NCBI RefSeq assembly: GCF_014207535.1
Contig: NZ_JACHGK010000008.1
Span: 134,593-198,592, forward strand
Reading direction: 5' to 3'
Source of the DNA: Bacillus benzoevorans
Lineage (GTDB): Bacteria > Bacillota > Bacilli > Bacillales > Cytobacillaceae
DNA: 64,000 nt
Positions 27,881-38,204 of the stretch are shown piece by piece. Position 1 is the stretch's first letter, and each line of letters opens with the position of its first letter. The position numbers and the translations under genes are program-made. The notes beneath the pieces were generated by a model, which saw only the letters and a program-made list of their open reading frames with translations, did not search any database and had not been told where the DNA came from.

Positions 27881-28657
27881 GTGAACCGGAGCTTTCATTT
27901 GCGGATTCCCCTTGGATTTATCCTACTATCAACAGTTTTTCCGGTAGTTGCAAATGCCAGTACGATGAATAAGAGCAGCGAGGCTGATCCTTCATTTTTC
28001 GGGCATTTGACAGACTTTCTGATTCATCCTGCTGTTATTCCGATCCTTTTAACCATTGGTTGTTTAGGTCTGGTGCTGGAATTATTTACGCCCCGTATTG
28101 GACTTCCCGGTTTCGTCGGCATTGCCGCGTTTGCGCTCTTTTTTTACGGGCATTTAACAGCAGGCATCGCCGGTATTATGCCGCTGGTATTATTCGCCGC
28201 TGGTATTATCCTTATTTTATTAGAGATGGTGCTGCCGGGAGGAATCATTGGGATTATCGGCTTTGGGGCATTTTTAGCCAGCTTTTTCCTTGCCGCGGGC
28301 AATTTTGTCCATATGGCCTTCTCTTTGTTAATCGCGTTTACAGTTTCCATCTTGGCAAGTATCGTCATGATAAAGGTGTATGATAGAAAAATGAAATTTT
28401 TTAAAAAGCTAATTTTAACAGATGCAACGACAACCGAAAGCGGGTATGTTTCCAATCGCAATCGGACTGAATTGCTCGGGATTATCGGCATGGCTCTAAC
28501 TGATTTGCGCCCTTCAGGTACGGTTCTGGTGGAAGATGAGCGGATCGATGTCGTATCAGAAGGTAGTTTTATTGCCAAAGGAACAAAGGTGAAGTTTATT
28601 AAAGTTGAAGGTTCCAGAATTGTCGTCCGCGAACTTGCGGATTTTGAAAAAGAATAG
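27881..28657 (+). CDS. NfeD-family membrane protein, short form without protease domain
   Basis: 258 residues. A signal-peptide-like N-terminus (about 1-27, ending ANAS) is followed almost directly by four to five membrane helices (from about residue 50, beginning HPAVIPILLTIGCLGLVLELF). The C-terminal OB-fold NfeD domain (about 195-255, GIIGMALTDLRPSGTVLVEDERIDVVSEG) ends the protein. The B. subtilis counterpart YqeZ has about 437 residues with a ClpP-like serine protease domain after the signal peptide; that domain is missing here. It partners flotillin FloA downstream. GTG 27881 follows AGGAGG. Position is that of yqeZ, but the architecture differs. Confidence 0.9.
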   Translation: MNRSFHLRIPLGFILLSTVFPVVANASTMNKSSEADPSFFGHLTDFLIHPAVIPILLTIGCLGLVLELFTPRIGLPGFVGIAAFALFFYGHLTAGIAGIMPLVLFAAGIILILLEMVLPGGIIGIIGFGAFLASFFLAAGNFVHMAFSLLIAFTVSILASIVMIKVYDRKMKFFKKLILTDATTTESGYVSNRNRTELLGIIGMALTDLRPSGTVLVEDERIDVVSEGSFIAKGTKVKFIKVEGSRIVVRELADFEKE

Positions 28658-28668
28658 AGGAGTGATTT

Positions 28669-29670
28669 ATGATGATAAGCGCAGGAACAGCTTTTTTATT
28701 AATTGCTGTAGTCATTGGTCTTATTTTATTAGCCGTATTATTTACATTTGTCCCTGTCATGCTGTGGATTTCAGCTCTTGCAGCAGGTGTTAAGGTCAGT
28801 ATTTTTACCTTAATTGGAATGAGGCTGCGCCGCGTTATCCCAAGCCGGGTGATTAATCCCTTGATTAAAGCCCATAAAGCAGGGATAACGGTGACCACAA
28901 ATCAACTGGAAAGCCACTATCTTGCCGGAGGGAATGTAGACCGTGTGGTGAATGCTTTAATTGCCGCACACAGAGCTAATATTGAATTAAGCTTTGAACG
29001 CTGTGCCGCGATTGATTTAGCTGGCCGTGATGTGCTGGAAGCCGTACAAATGAGTGTGAATCCGAAGGTGATTGAAACTCCATTTATTGCCGGTGTGGCG
29101 ATGAACGGGATCGAAGTAAAGGCGAAAGCGAGAATTACCGTCAGAGCCAATATTGACCGCCTTGTAGGGGGGGCCGGTGAAGAAACGGTTATCGCCCGTG
29201 TCGGCGAAGGGGTCATCAGTACAATCGGTTCAAGTGAGCACCATAGTCAAGTATTGGAACACCCGGATTCCATTTCGCAAACTGTTCTTTCGAAGGGGCT
29301 TGATTCGGGAACAGCATTTGAAATCCTATCGATCGATATTGCGGACGTAGATATCGGTAAAAATATCGGAGCACACCTGCAAACAGAGCAGGCTGAAGCC
29401 GATAAGAAAATCGCCCAGGCAAAGGCGGAAGAACGACGTGCTATGGCTGTAGCCCTTGAGCAGGAAATGAAGGCCCGTGTAGAAGAAATGAAAGCAAAGG
29501 TTGTCGAATCGGAAGCGACGGTTCCATTAGCCATGGCAGAAGCGCTGAAGAGTGGTAACCTTGGTGTTATGGATTACATGAACCTGCAAAATATTACGGC
29601 AGATACAGATATGCGTGATTCCATCAGTAAGATGTCAGGGTCAGGAACAAAGGATGAAAAACGCAACTAG
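28669..29670 (+). CDS. floA: Flotillin-like protein FloA
   Basis: 333 residues. An N-terminal membrane hairpin (about 5-45) is followed by a PHB/SPFH-like domain and a helical region rich in E-A repeats ([21 protein letters not shown]). It organises ordered membrane domains with NfeD proteins. Known as YqfA. Two tandem ATGs (28669, 28672) follow GAGGAGTG. It is in the sigma-W-type operon with nfeD and yqfB. Confidence 0.95.
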   Translation: MMISAGTAFLLIAVVIGLILLAVLFTFVPVMLWISALAAGVKVSIFTLIGMRLRRVIPSRVINPLIKAHKAGITVTTNQLESHYLAGGNVDRVVNALIAAHRANIELSFERCAAIDLAGRDVLEAVQMSVNPKVIETPFIAGVAMNGIEVKAKARITVRANIDRLVGGAGEETVIARVGEGVISTIGSSEHHSQVLEHPDSISQTVLSKGLDSGTAFEILSIDIADVDIGKNIGAHLQTEQAEADKKIAQAKAEERRAMAVALEQEMKARVEEMKAKVVESEATVPLAMAEALKSGNLGVMDYMNLQNITADTDMRDSISKMSGSGTKDEKRN

Positions 29671-29712
29671 GTCGTGAATCCAGCTTAAAAAGGGCGAAAG
29701 GAGGTTCTTCAG

Positions 29713-30210
29713 GTGAACTTTTTCTTTGATAATCCATTTCTGGCTATTATCTTAATTGCTGTTATTTCCTCCTTTTTTAAAAAGAAAAAAGAGGATTCTG
29801 CGCAAAAACAGGGCAGTCCAAAACAGTTGGGCAACGGTCATAAGCCTCGACCGCTGAATCCTTTTGAAGAAGCGCGGGAGCTATTTAAGGAATTAGCGAG
29901 TTCTGTTTCAGAAGAGACGAAGCCTATTTCAAAAAAAACGAGGGAAAAAACGGTTCGCCAGTTGAAACGCAGTGCAGAAACCGCGGCAAGCAACTTAGTT
30001 CGTGCCGAACGAACGTCGATTGGTCTGCAAGATGTTGTACCTGAAACGGCTCAGGAGGCTGATACGCCTGCAGCGCTGACGCCGGGAACAACATCACAAA
30101 AGAAATTAGAAGTCCGGGAGAATCAAGTCATCGATGCGATTATTTGGTCGGAAATCCTGGGTCCTCCCAGAGCAAAAAAGCCATACATGAGGAATAATTT
30201 TAGAAGTTAA
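29713..30210 (+). CDS. yqfB: YqfB-like protein of the floA operon
   Basis: 165 residues. A single short hydrophobic N-terminal segment (FLAIILIAVISSFF) precedes a basic, low-complexity middle (FKKKKEDSAQKQGSP...KKTREKTVRQLKR). The end is more ordered, with VIDAIIWSEILGPPRAKKP. It is probably membrane-attached and cytoplasmic. Start GTG 29713 has AAAGGAGG upstream. Assigned by its position after floA; function unknown. Confidence 0.75.
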   Translation: MNFFFDNPFLAIILIAVISSFFKKKKEDSAQKQGSPKQLGNGHKPRPLNPFEEARELFKELASSVSEETKPISKKTREKTVRQLKRSAETAASNLVRAERTSIGLQDVVPETAQEADTPAALTPGTTSQKKLEVRENQVIDAIIWSEILGPPRAKKPYMRNNFRS

Positions 30211-30233
30211 AGCAGGCAGGAAAAAAAGGTGCT

Positions 30234-30281
30234 AGAACCCCTTTTCATTTCATAATATGTGATGAAAGGGGGTTCTTTTTT
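30234..30281 (+). terminator. Terminator-like hairpin overlapping the yqfC ribosome site
   Basis: A 16-bp stem (30234-30249 with 30261-30276; two G-U pairs) is followed by TTTTTT that abuts the yqfC ATG at 30282. The 3' arm contains AAAGGGGG, the only good Shine-Dalgarno for yqfC. The element can end the floA-yqfB transcript and hide the yqfC ribosome site. Confidence 0.85.
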
Positions 30282-30566
30282 ATGGCGAAAAAGTGGGGAC
30301 ACATCTTACGCAGCTGGATTACCAAAAATATGGAGCTTCCACAGGATGTCATGATGGACCTACCCCGAATTACGATGATCGGCAACATACATATCTATAT
30401 CGAAAACCACCGCGGGCTGATTACTTTTTCTGATAAGGAACTTAGACTGCTGTTAAAACAAGGGCAGTTATTAATAAAAGGGAAAGCATTTGTGATTAAA
30501 ACGATATTACCGGAAGAAATCTTGCTGGAGGGGAAAATTGACCAGGTCACTTTTTTGCAGGAATAA
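30282..30566 (+). CDS. yqfC: Sporulation protein YqfC
   Basis: 94 residues matching YqfC over the full length (MAKKWGHILRSWITKNMELPQDVMMDLPRITMIGN, then YIENHRGLITFSDKELRL). The family is made in the mother cell under sigma-E in B. subtilis and is paired with yqfD. Its ATG is directly behind the U-tract of the upstream hairpin. No sigma-E promoter was recognised with confidence. Confidence 0.92.
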   Translation: MAKKWGHILRSWITKNMELPQDVMMDLPRITMIGNIHIYIENHRGLITFSDKELRLLLKQGQLLIKGKAFVIKTILPEEILLEGKIDQVTFLQE

Positions 30567-30625
30567 TCATGGCTAAACCGGGTGCAGGAACGGTTTCACT
30601 GATCAGTATCGGGGGGAGGACATAA

Positions 30626-31819
30626 ATGAAGAATCAATGGCTGAATTTTTATCTTGGAAGTGTCGTCGTCAAAATCACCGGAAAAGGGCTTGAACGATGC
30701 ATTAATAACCTGACAAGAAATGGATTATCTATTTGGGATGTCCGCCGCCAGGGAGTCCAATCCATTACCTTTAAAATTAAACTTGATGAAGTCCATAAGC
30801 TTAGGGTGAATATAAGAGGCAGTGGCTGCCGTGCCGAATTTCTCAAGCGGGAGGGAGTCCCGTTCTTTTTGAAAAGACTATATAAAAACAGCGGGATTCT
30901 TGTCGGTGCTATATTTTTTTTAGTCGTGCTCCTGCTTTTATCGAATATGGTTTGGGGCATTAAAATTGACGGGGCCGATCCGGCAACAGAGTATAAGATT
31001 CGCAAGGAATTGGACAAAATAGGGATAAAGACTGGTAAATTCCAATGGTCGGTTGATAACGTGGAATCGATTCAGCGCCAGCTGTCGAATCGTATTGAGG
31101 AGATTACATGGGTCGGTGTGGAATTAAACGGGACAACCTATCATCTGCAAGTCGTGGAAAAAAATGAACCGAAGCAGCCTGAATACTTGAGTCCACAGCA
31201 TCTTGTGGCGAAAAAGAAGGCCGTCATCGTGGACATGTTTGTGGAAGAAGGACAGATGGTAGTCGATATCCATGACAGTGTCGCGGAGGGACAGCTTTTA
31301 GTTTCGGGATTAATCGGAAAAGAAGGGGAAACGATCGAGGTTCCTGCTAAAGGGAAGGTGTGGGGGGAAACGTGGTATCGTTCCGACGTGGAACTGCCGC
31401 TCAAAAGCACCTTTCAGGTGTACAACGGAAATGAAAAACGCAAATTTTACTTAAAGGCATGGAACTATAATATTCCGGTTTGGGGTTTTGGCAGAACCGA
31501 ATACAAAGATTATGATATTGAATCCAATGAAAAAACGGTGAATTTTCTAAAATGGAAACTGCCTGTTTCGTTTGTTAGTGATACGATAAGGGAAAAAGAC
31601 CAGGAGACAAGAATTTATTCAAAGGATGAAGCGATAGAAACAGCATTGGAGATGGCACGGGCTGATATTAAAGATAAGCTGGATGAGGATGCCTCGATTA
31701 AGGGTGAAAATGTTTTGCACCAGTCCATAGACAATGGTAAAGTAAAAATATCAGTACATTTTCAAATTATCGAAAATATTGCAGAGGGACAACCAATTAT
31801 TCAAGGAGAGTCGGAATGA
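30626..31819 (+). CDS. yqfD: Sporulation membrane protein YqfD
   Basis: 397 residues. The N-terminal part (MKNQWLNFYLGSVVVKITGKGLE...RCI) is followed by one transmembrane helix (about 91-112, ILVGAIFFLVVLLLLSNMV) and a large domain expected outside the membrane with a POTRA-like segment. The family is conserved in endospore formers (also called SpoIV-like YqfD). ATG has GGGGGGAGGA upstream. It overlaps phoH by four bases. Confidence 0.93.
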   Translation: MKNQWLNFYLGSVVVKITGKGLERCINNLTRNGLSIWDVRRQGVQSITFKIKLDEVHKLRVNIRGSGCRAEFLKREGVPFFLKRLYKNSGILVGAIFFLVVLLLLSNMVWGIKIDGADPATEYKIRKELDKIGIKTGKFQWSVDNVESIQRQLSNRIEEITWVGVELNGTTYHLQVVEKNEPKQPEYLSPQHLVAKKKAVIVDMFVEEGQMVVDIHDSVAEGQLLVSGLIGKEGETIEVPAKGKVWGETWYRSDVELPLKSTFQVYNGNEKRKFYLKAWNYNIPVWGFGRTEYKDYDIESNEKTVNFLKWKLPVSFVSDTIREKDQETRIYSKDEAIETALEMARADIKDKLDEDASIKGENVLHQSIDNGKVKISVHFQIIENIAEGQPIIQGESE

Positions 31820-32775
31820 CAGCAGATTTAAAAACCATGAATGTACAGCTGAAGGATTCAAATGAGGCGATTGTCTTAATTGGAAATTCAGACGCAAATT
31901 TAAAAGTAATTGAATTGGAACTTGGTGTTTCCATCATTACCAGAGGTGAAACGGTTTACGTTTCTGGTGATCCGGAACATGTAGAAATGGTCGGGCAAAT
32001 TCTTGATGCCTTGCTATATGTGATCCGGAAAGGGATTCACATTAACCAAAGAGACGTCGCCTATGCCGTAAAGATGGCGAAAAAAGGAACACTTAGCTAT
32101 TTTAAAGATTTATATGAGGAAGAAATTGCCAAGAACGCAAAAGGAAAATCGATTCGTGTCAAAACGATCGGACAACGCTATTATTTATCGGCCATCAAAA
32201 AAAATGATCTCGTTTTTGGGATTGGACCCGCTGGAACAGGGAAAACGTATTTGGCCGTTGTCATGGCGATCGTTGCGCTTAAAAGCGGAGCAGTGAAGCG
32301 GATTATTTTAACCCGCCCGGCGGTGGAAGCTGGGGAAAGTTTAGGATTTCTTCCTGGGGATTTAAAGGAGAAGGTGGATCCTTACCTGCGTCCTCTGTAT
32401 GATGCCCTGCATGATGTATTAGGTGTAGAACAAACGGTGAGAATGATGGAACGCGGGATTATTGAAATTGCTCCATTAGCCTATATGAGGGGCAGAACGC
32501 TGGATGATGCTTTTGTCATTCTGGATGAAGCCCAGAATACAACGATTGCGCAAATGAAAATGTTTTTAACCCGGCTGGGGTTTGGCTCAAAAATGGTTAT
32601 CACAGGGGATAAAACCCAGATTGACCTGCCTAAGGGCGTAACTAGCGGGCTGGTGATTGCTGAAGAAATTCTCCATGATGTGTCTGGCATTCGCATGATT
32701 TATCTTGAGCACAGTGATGTCGTCCGTCATCCGTTAGTGTCAAAAATTATCCAAGCTTATGAAGCGAAAGAATAA
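31816..32775 (+). CDS. phoH: PhoH-family ATPase
   Basis: 319 residues. An N-terminal KH-like segment precedes the PhoH P-loop ATPase with Walker A GIGPAGTGKTYLAV (about 136-143) and Walker B VILDEAQNTT. Probably an RNA-linked ATPase or helicase; it is consistently adjacent to ybeY and pgpH, suggesting a role in RNA processing. Translationally coupled to yqfD through ATGA. Confidence 0.95.
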   Translation: MTADLKTMNVQLKDSNEAIVLIGNSDANLKVIELELGVSIITRGETVYVSGDPEHVEMVGQILDALLYVIRKGIHINQRDVAYAVKMAKKGTLSYFKDLYEEEIAKNAKGKSIRVKTIGQRYYLSAIKKNDLVFGIGPAGTGKTYLAVVMAIVALKSGAVKRIILTRPAVEAGESLGFLPGDLKEKVDPYLRPLYDALHDVLGVEQTVRMMERGIIEIAPLAYMRGRTLDDAFVILDEAQNTTIAQMKMFLTRLGFGSKMVITGDKTQIDLPKGVTSGLVIAEEILHDVSGIRMIYLEHSDVVRHPLVSKIIQAYEAKE

Positions 32776-32807
32776 AAAAAACTGTTCGGGTTTCCGAATG
32801 GTTTTTT
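32776..32807 (+). terminator. Terminator after phoH
   Basis: A 14-bp stem (32776-32789 with 32794-32807; two G-U pairs) with A6 and T6 flanks and a four-base loop. The following roughly 190 bases before pgpH are AT-rich and hold no gene. Confidence 0.85.
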
Positions 32808-32994
32808 GCGCTTTAAATCATCAAGGTGTATAAAGGTCAACAAAAGTTTACGAATGATGGAATATGGATAAAATGAAGGGATAATTGGTTATTTTGAGGA
32901 AAATTTTAGAAAACGGTGAAAGTTATTAGAAAAACTGTTATCATTTTACATAACGTGAGAGGAAAATTTCATTAGATAAAGGTGGTAGAAAAAC

Positions 32995-35136
32995 TTGCAG
33001 CACCATTTATTGAAAATAAGAAGCCTTCTGGGAATGACCTTTTTTCGGGTTGCTCTGTTTTTTATACTGGGAGTAGTTCTCTTTATCACGATGTATCAGA
33101 ATGTGAAGCCGGAGAAGCTGGATTTAAACCTATTCTCTGTGGCCGAGCAGACGATCCGCTCACCGATTACGATTGAAGATAAAGTAAGTACGGCTGAAAA
33201 AAAGAAAGAAGCCGAGAATCAAGTAAAAGATGTTTATATATTAAATAAGGATATAACGCAAAACCGGATTGATTTAATCACTTCGATCTATAATTCTGCA
33301 AAAGAGGTTAACAGCGATTTTGCGAAAAAAGAGGACAAGGAAGGACTAAGCTTAGCGGAATTAGAGGCAGAAAAGCTGAATAATTTCAAAGGCAAATTAT
33401 CGGAAACTGTAGCGAAGGATCTGTCTGATTCGTCATTAAAAACCTTGCTTTCAACGGCAAATGATGAATTGACGATTGCCCGCGATCTTTCGGTTACCGC
33501 GATTAATAAAGTCATGAGCCGCCGTATCCCTGCGCGCAGTGTGGAAAATGCTAAAAAAGAAGTGGAGGAGGAACTGCGTTTTACCTCTTTAGGGACAGGG
33601 TTGAAGAATTCCACGATTGAACTGGGGAGATATGCCATTATTCAAAATGAATTCTATGATCCACAGGCAACAAAGGAGCTGAGGAATCAAGCCGTAGAAG
33701 CAGTCGATCCGGTTAAAATTCTTCAGGGGCAGATTATCGTGGAAGAAAATCAATTAATTGACCGGGATATATTCCGCCAGCTGGAGCTCGTCGGGTTGCT
33801 GGATAATAAGCACTCGCTTCAGCCGTTCGCCGGGCTGCTGATTTTTATTTCCCTTTTTATCACTGCATTGTATTATTATTTTAATCATTTAGATGTCAAA
33901 AATGAAACAAAACACAGCTATATGATGCAGTTCAGCCTGATTTTTCTTCTCTCCATTGTCTTAATGAAAATGATTAGCTTTTTTCCAATGTACACGGATT
34001 CGGAAATTGCCTTTGTTTTTCCGGCAGCAGTGGGAGCCATGCTGCTTAAAATATTAATCGATGAAAAAATAGCAGTCCTATATACTTCTATTATGGCTGT
34101 GTGCGGCAGTATTATGTTTAATGAAGGTGTTTCAGGCTCACTCCATATGACTATTGCGATTTATATCCTCTGCAGTGGTTATGCCTCGATTATGTTTTTA
34201 AGCAAACATAATCATCGGGCCAAAATACTACGGGCCGGTCTGTTTGTTTCCATTGTCAATGTGCTGGTTATATTCTCGATCCTTTTCTTGCGTAACAGTC
34301 AGTATTCCGTAGAAGAGTATGCGGTCTTAGTCTTGCTTGCTTTGACGTCAGGGGTGTTATCAGCTGTCCTAACGATTGGACTCTTGCCATTCTTTGAGGC
34401 GGGATTTGGCCTATTGTCAACGATGAAGCTGATTGAACTTTCTAATCCGAATCATCCCCTCTTACGGAAGATTTTAACAGAGGCACCGGGAACGTATCAT
34501 CATAGCATTATGGTCGCAAACCTGGCTGAAAGTGCTTGTGAGGCAATTGGCGCCAATGGTCTTTTGGCAAGAGTCGGCTGTTATTATCATGATATTGGAA
34601 AGACAAAACGACCGCAGTTTTTTATTGAGAATCAAATGAATATCGAAAACCCGCATGATCACTTAAAGCCGGAGACGAGCAAAGATGTTATTATGGATCA
34701 TGTAAAGGATGGTGTAGAGTTGTTAAAGAAACACCGTTTTCCAAAGGAAATTATCGATATTACGGAACAGCATCATGGAACAACACTGCTGCAGTTTTTT
34801 TATCATAAGGTAATGCAAAGCGGTGTGGAGGTCACAGAGGAAGAATTTCGCTATCCCGGACCGAAAGCACGGACAAAGGAAACGGCAATTGTTGGTATTT
34901 CGGACAGTGTGGAAGCAGCTGTACGGTCGATGGGTCAGCCGACTCCAGAGCAGATCGAAGGACTGGTACGAAATATTATCGCTTCCAGGTTACAGGATAA
35001 TCAATTTAGTGAATGCGATATTACGATTAAGGAATTGGATATGGTCGCCGATACATTATGTGAAACGCTGAATGGGATATTCCACTCAAGAATCAAATAT
35101 CCTGAATTGAAGGAACAGAAGGTGAAGCATGCATGA
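32995..35136 (+). CDS. pgpH: Cyclic-di-AMP phosphodiesterase PgpH (7TM-HD)
   Basis: 713 residues. An N-terminal helix and an extracytoplasmic 7TMR-HDED domain (about 45-275) are followed by a seven-helix membrane region (about 278-475). The cytoplasmic HD domain carries [30 protein letters not shown] and EQHHGTT metal-binding motifs. It degrades c-di-AMP to pApA. Start TTG 32995 has AAAGGTGG about ten bases upstream. Known as YqfF. Coupled to ybeY by a four-base overlap. Confidence 0.95.
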   Translation: MQHHLLKIRSLLGMTFFRVALFFILGVVLFITMYQNVKPEKLDLNLFSVAEQTIRSPITIEDKVSTAEKKKEAENQVKDVYILNKDITQNRIDLITSIYNSAKEVNSDFAKKEDKEGLSLAELEAEKLNNFKGKLSETVAKDLSDSSLKTLLSTANDELTIARDLSVTAINKVMSRRIPARSVENAKKEVEEELRFTSLGTGLKNSTIELGRYAIIQNEFYDPQATKELRNQAVEAVDPVKILQGQIIVEENQLIDRDIFRQLELVGLLDNKHSLQPFAGLLIFISLFITALYYYFNHLDVKNETKHSYMMQFSLIFLLSIVLMKMISFFPMYTDSEIAFVFPAAVGAMLLKILIDEKIAVLYTSIMAVCGSIMFNEGVSGSLHMTIAIYILCSGYASIMFLSKHNHRAKILRAGLFVSIVNVLVIFSILFLRNSQYSVEEYAVLVLLALTSGVLSAVLTIGLLPFFEAGFGLLSTMKLIELSNPNHPLLRKILTEAPGTYHHSIMVANLAESACEAIGANGLLARVGCYYHDIGKTKRPQFFIENQMNIENPHDHLKPETSKDVIMDHVKDGVELLKKHRFPKEIIDITEQHHGTTLLQFFYHKVMQSGVEVTEEEFRYPGPKARTKETAIVGISDSVEAAVRSMGQPTPEQIEGLVRNIIASRLQDNQFSECDITIKELDMVADTLCETLNGIFHSRIKYPELKEQKVKHA

Positions 35137-35603
35137 GTTTAAATCTTGATTTTATGGACGAAACCGAAACGCTTAAGGACGAGGATTTTGCTATGCTCGA
35201 GCGTTTGTTAGATTTCGCTGCGGGTAAAGAAAAAGTGGAGGATGGCAGTGAATTATCGGTTACATTTGTGACTAATGAGCGCATCCGGGAAATAAACCGC
35301 GAGTACCGTGATAAAGACCAGCCAACAGATGTTATCTCATTCGCTATGGAAGAGCTTGGTGAAGGGGAAATCCCGCTAATCGGAGCTGATATGCCAAGGG
35401 TATTGGGAGATATTATTATTTCTGTTGTCAAAACAAAAGAACAAGCGGCAGAATATGGCCATACATTCAGCCGTGAGCTTGGATTTTTAGCCGTACACGG
35501 ATTTCTTCATCTGCTCGGCTATGATCATGAAGAAGAGGAAGACGAGAAAAAGATGTTTGTTAGACAAAAGGAACTTTTAGATGAGTTCGGACTGCAAAGG
35601 TAG
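35133..35603 (+). CDS. ybeY: rRNA maturation endoribonuclease YbeY
   Basis: 156 residues. The zinc motif [15 protein letters not shown] (HGxLHLxGYDH) is at about 127-137, with the conserved [16 protein letters not shown] block in front. It acts in 16S 3'-end maturation and 70S quality control. Known as YqfG. Overlaps pgpH by four bases and dgkA by 23. Confidence 0.97.
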   Translation: MSLNLDFMDETETLKDEDFAMLERLLDFAAGKEKVEDGSELSVTFVTNERIREINREYRDKDQPTDVISFAMEELGEGEIPLIGADMPRVLGDIIISVVKTKEQAAEYGHTFSRELGFLAVHGFLHLLGYDHEEEEDEKKMFVRQKELLDEFGLQR

Positions 35604-35967
35604 GAAAAAGGGCACTCTTCTTCATTCATTTTCATTCGCATTTTCAGGTATTTTCCATACGATTCGTCATGAGCGAAACATGAGGATTCATTGTACGGCA
35701 GCGGGACTTGTTATCCTGTTCGGTTTATACTTTCAGCTGTCTGCAAGCGAATGGATTTTTATCCTTTTAGCGATTGGCGGTATGTTCTCACTTGAGCTGG
35801 TTAATACAGCCATTGAACGTACCGTCGATCTTGTAACAGAGGAGTTTCACCCATTGGCAAAGCAGGCCAAGGATATTGCAGCAGGGGCTGTGCTTGTGTA
35901 TGCCATCCTGTCGGTGATCATTGGGTGTATCATCTTCCTGCCCAAAATAGTGAAAAACGTGCTGTAA
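35581..35967 (+). CDS. dgkA: Undecaprenol/diacylglycerol kinase
   Basis: 128 residues with three membrane helices and the family signature [16 protein letters not shown]. In Gram-positives this family phosphorylates undecaprenol for envelope synthesis. ATG 35581 lies within the end of ybeY. In B. subtilis dgkA is followed by cdd and era; here era follows directly. Its last codons and TAA form the left arm of the terminator. Confidence 0.93.
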   Translation: MSSDCKGRKKGTLLHSFSFAFSGIFHTIRHERNMRIHCTAAGLVILFGLYFQLSASEWIFILLAIGGMFSLELVNTAIERTVDLVTEEFHPLAKQAKDIAAGAVLVYAILSVIIGCIIFLPKIVKNVL

Positions 35968-36003
35968 TGCTAGAATTTTCGTTACAGCACGTTTTATTTT
36001 TTT
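35954..36003 (+). terminator. Terminator overlapping the dgkA stop
   Basis: A perfect 14-bp stem (35954-35967 with 35982-35995) with a 14-base loop and downstream T-run. The left arm includes the last dgkA codons and its TAA. Confidence 0.9.
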
Positions 36004-36140
36004 GTTTAAAATGGAAACTTAAATTGTTGGAAAATTCCAAACAATTATAGTGAATTTCCTGCAGACAGTGAAATAATAAATAAAATAGGGTAAAATAAAA
36101 AGAAAGAATAATTAAGGGATCATTTACATCGGAGGCCATA

Positions 36141-37061
36141 ATGAATAGTGAAGCAAACGAACAAGAATATAAATCAGGGTTTATCTCGATAATCGGAAGA
36201 CCAAATGTAGGAAAATCCACCTTTATTAACCGGGTGATCGGCCAAAAAATTGCGATTATGAGTGATAAACCGCAAACGACAAGGAATAAGGTGCAGGGTG
36301 TTTTAACAACCAATAATGCTCAGTTTATTTTTATTGATACACCTGGTATTCATAAACCAAAGCATAAATTAGGCGATTTTATGATGAAGGTGGCACAAAA
36401 TACTTTGAAGGAAGTAGATGTCATCTTGTTTATGGTCAATGCAGAGGAAGGATATGGCCGCGGGGAGGAATTTATTTTAGAGAAATTCCAAAATATTAAA
36501 ACGCCGATCTTTTTAATCATAAATAAAATTGATCGGATTCATCCTGACGCACTGCTTTCTGTCATTGATTCCTATAAAGAAAAGTATGAATTTGCCGAAA
36601 TTGTACCGATTTCCGCTCTTGAGGGGAATAATGTCGACAATTTGCTGGATATTATTAAGAATTACCTTCCAGCGGGACCGCAGTACTATCCGGCGGATCA
36701 GGTAACGGATCACCCGGAACGTTTTATCATAACGGAGTTGATTAGAGAGAAAGCATTACATTTAACAAGAGAAGAAGTGCCGCATTCTCTGGCGGTTGTC
36801 ATGGATAAAATGGAACGGAAGAGCGATAAAGAAATGATTCATGTGATGGCGACAATCATAGTGGAAAGAGATTCGCAGAAAGGAATCATTATTGGGAAAC
36901 AAGGCAAGATGTTAAAAGAAATTGGGAAGCGAGCGCGGGTAGATATAGAAAATTTACTTGGTTCAAAGGTTTTCCTGGAATTATGGGTGAAGGTGCAAAA
37001 GGATTGGCGCAATAAAGCTTCGCAGCTGCGCGATTACGGGTTCCGCGAAGATGAATATTAA
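36141..37061 (+). CDS. era: Ribosome-assembly GTPase Era
   Basis: 306 residues. The GTPase domain has GRPNVGKST (G1), QTTR (G2), DTPGIHKP (G3) and NKID (G4). The C-terminal KH domain ([20 protein letters not shown]) binds the 3' end of 16S rRNA. ATG 36141 has GGAGGCC upstream. The upstream gap holds an imperfect AATTGTT-type dyad near 36022-36046 and an AT-rich promoter-like stretch. Confidence 0.97.
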   Translation: MNSEANEQEYKSGFISIIGRPNVGKSTFINRVIGQKIAIMSDKPQTTRNKVQGVLTTNNAQFIFIDTPGIHKPKHKLGDFMMKVAQNTLKEVDVILFMVNAEEGYGRGEEFILEKFQNIKTPIFLIINKIDRIHPDALLSVIDSYKEKYEFAEIVPISALEGNNVDNLLDIIKNYLPAGPQYYPADQVTDHPERFIITELIREKALHLTREEVPHSLAVVMDKMERKSDKEMIHVMATIIVERDSQKGIIIGKQGKMLKEIGKRARVDIENLLGSKVFLELWVKVQKDWRNKASQLRDYGFREDEY

Positions 37062-37211
37062 CTTGGTTAACTTTTAATGGGGGTTTGGTTTCATACTTGT
37101 TTTTTGATTGACAATATTTTCGTCTCATGATCAATTGAATACTGGCAACTATAAGAAAAAGGATTTGGAACAACAAATAGCTAGTCCATAAATTGAAAGG
37201 TGGGGTTTTCA

Positions 37212-37355
37212 ATGTTAGATTTTACCTGGAAACTGTTTGTACAAACAGGTAATGTTGACACATATCTTCTTTTTAAGGAATTGGAAAAGGAGAATCAAGA
37301 AATACCCGAAAGTCAGGACAGTGAGCTAACAGAAATAGATTTTCCAATTCTGTAG
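37212..37355 (+). CDS. yqzL: YqzL-like small protein
   Basis: 47 residues beginning MLDFTWKLFVQTGNVDTYLLF and ending IDFPIL. The FTWKxFxQTGNVDTYLLFKELE pattern and the site between era and recO identify YqzL. ATG 37212 follows AAAGGTGGGG. Function unknown; soluble, acidic C-terminal half. Confidence 0.9.
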   Translation: MLDFTWKLFVQTGNVDTYLLFKELEKENQEIPESQDSELTEIDFPIL

Positions 37356-37390
37356 TGTAGGTTTGTCTCTTTTTACAGGGATGGTGTAAG

Positions 37391-38161
37391 ATGCTGCAAA
37401 AATGTGAAGGGATTGTCCTTCGAACAACGGACTATGGAGAAACCAATAAAATTATTACCTTGTTTACAAGGGAATGGGGAAAAATTGGGGTTATGGCGAG
37501 AGGCGCGAAAAAACCAAAAAGCAGGCTGGCGGCAATCACCCAGCCTTTTACATACGGCTATTTTTTAGTGCAGAAAGGCAGTGGGCTTGGAAGCCTGCAG
37601 CAGGGAGAAATGATCGCTTCCTGGCGTGGAATCAAAGAAGATATCTTCTTGACCGCTTATGCTAGTTTTATTGTCGAATTAACCGACAGGTGCGCGGAAG
37701 AAAAAAAGACCAATCCCTATTTTTTTGAATTACTTTATCAAACCTTAAATTTTATTAATGAAGGCTATGACCCAGATATTATGAAAAATATATATGAGAT
37801 GAAAATGCTTCCCACTTTGGGAATGTATCCGGTGCTGAATCAATGTGTCGTATGCGGTGCCACCGAAGGACAGTTTTCCTTTTCCGTTAAAGAGGGGGGG
37901 ATCATCTGCCACCGCTGTCTCGATAAAGACCCATACCATCTCAAAGTTTCAGCAGCAGCGGTTAAGCTGCTGCGGATCTTTTATTACCTGGACTTAACCC
38001 GCCTCGGAAACATATCTGTCAAACCACAAACAAAAGCGGAATTAAAAAAGGTGATTGACAGCTATTATGAGGAGTATTCCGGTTTATTTCTAAAAACGAG
38101 GAAATTTCTTGAACAGCTTGAGAAACTTGGAAAAGTGGATCGATCCAATATTGACAATTGA
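37391..38161 (+). CDS. recO: DNA repair protein RecO
   Basis: 256 residues. An N-terminal OB fold ([22 protein letters not shown]) is followed by a helical domain and a zinc-binding set CVVCG...CHRC (about 154-180). It loads RecA onto SSB-coated DNA with RecR. ATG has GGGATGG upstream. The -35 box of the glyQS T-box transcript lies in its last codons. Confidence 0.95.
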   Translation: MLQKCEGIVLRTTDYGETNKIITLFTREWGKIGVMARGAKKPKSRLAAITQPFTYGYFLVQKGSGLGSLQQGEMIASWRGIKEDIFLTAYASFIVELTDRCAEEKKTNPYFFELLYQTLNFINEGYDPDIMKNIYEMKMLPTLGMYPVLNQCVVCGATEGQFSFSVKEGGIICHRCLDKDPYHLKVSAAAVKLLRIFYYLDLTRLGNISVKPQTKAELKKVIDSYYEEYSGLFLKTRKFLEQLEKLGKVDRSNIDN

Positions 38162-38179
38162 TTTTGTTTTCGCTATGAT
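38151..38179 (+). promoter_or_regulatory. Sigma-A promoter of T-box-glyQS
   Basis: TTGACA, a 17-base spacer and TATGAT. The -35 box is inside the last codons of recO, and the start site would fall about 20 bases before stem I of the T-box. Confidence 0.85.
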
Positions 38180-38204
38180 TCAACTAGAAATATCAAATGG
38201 ATAA

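Noticed and set aside
28144..28578. 144-residue minus-strand frame within nfeD
   Set aside because: Antisense shadow of the membrane region.
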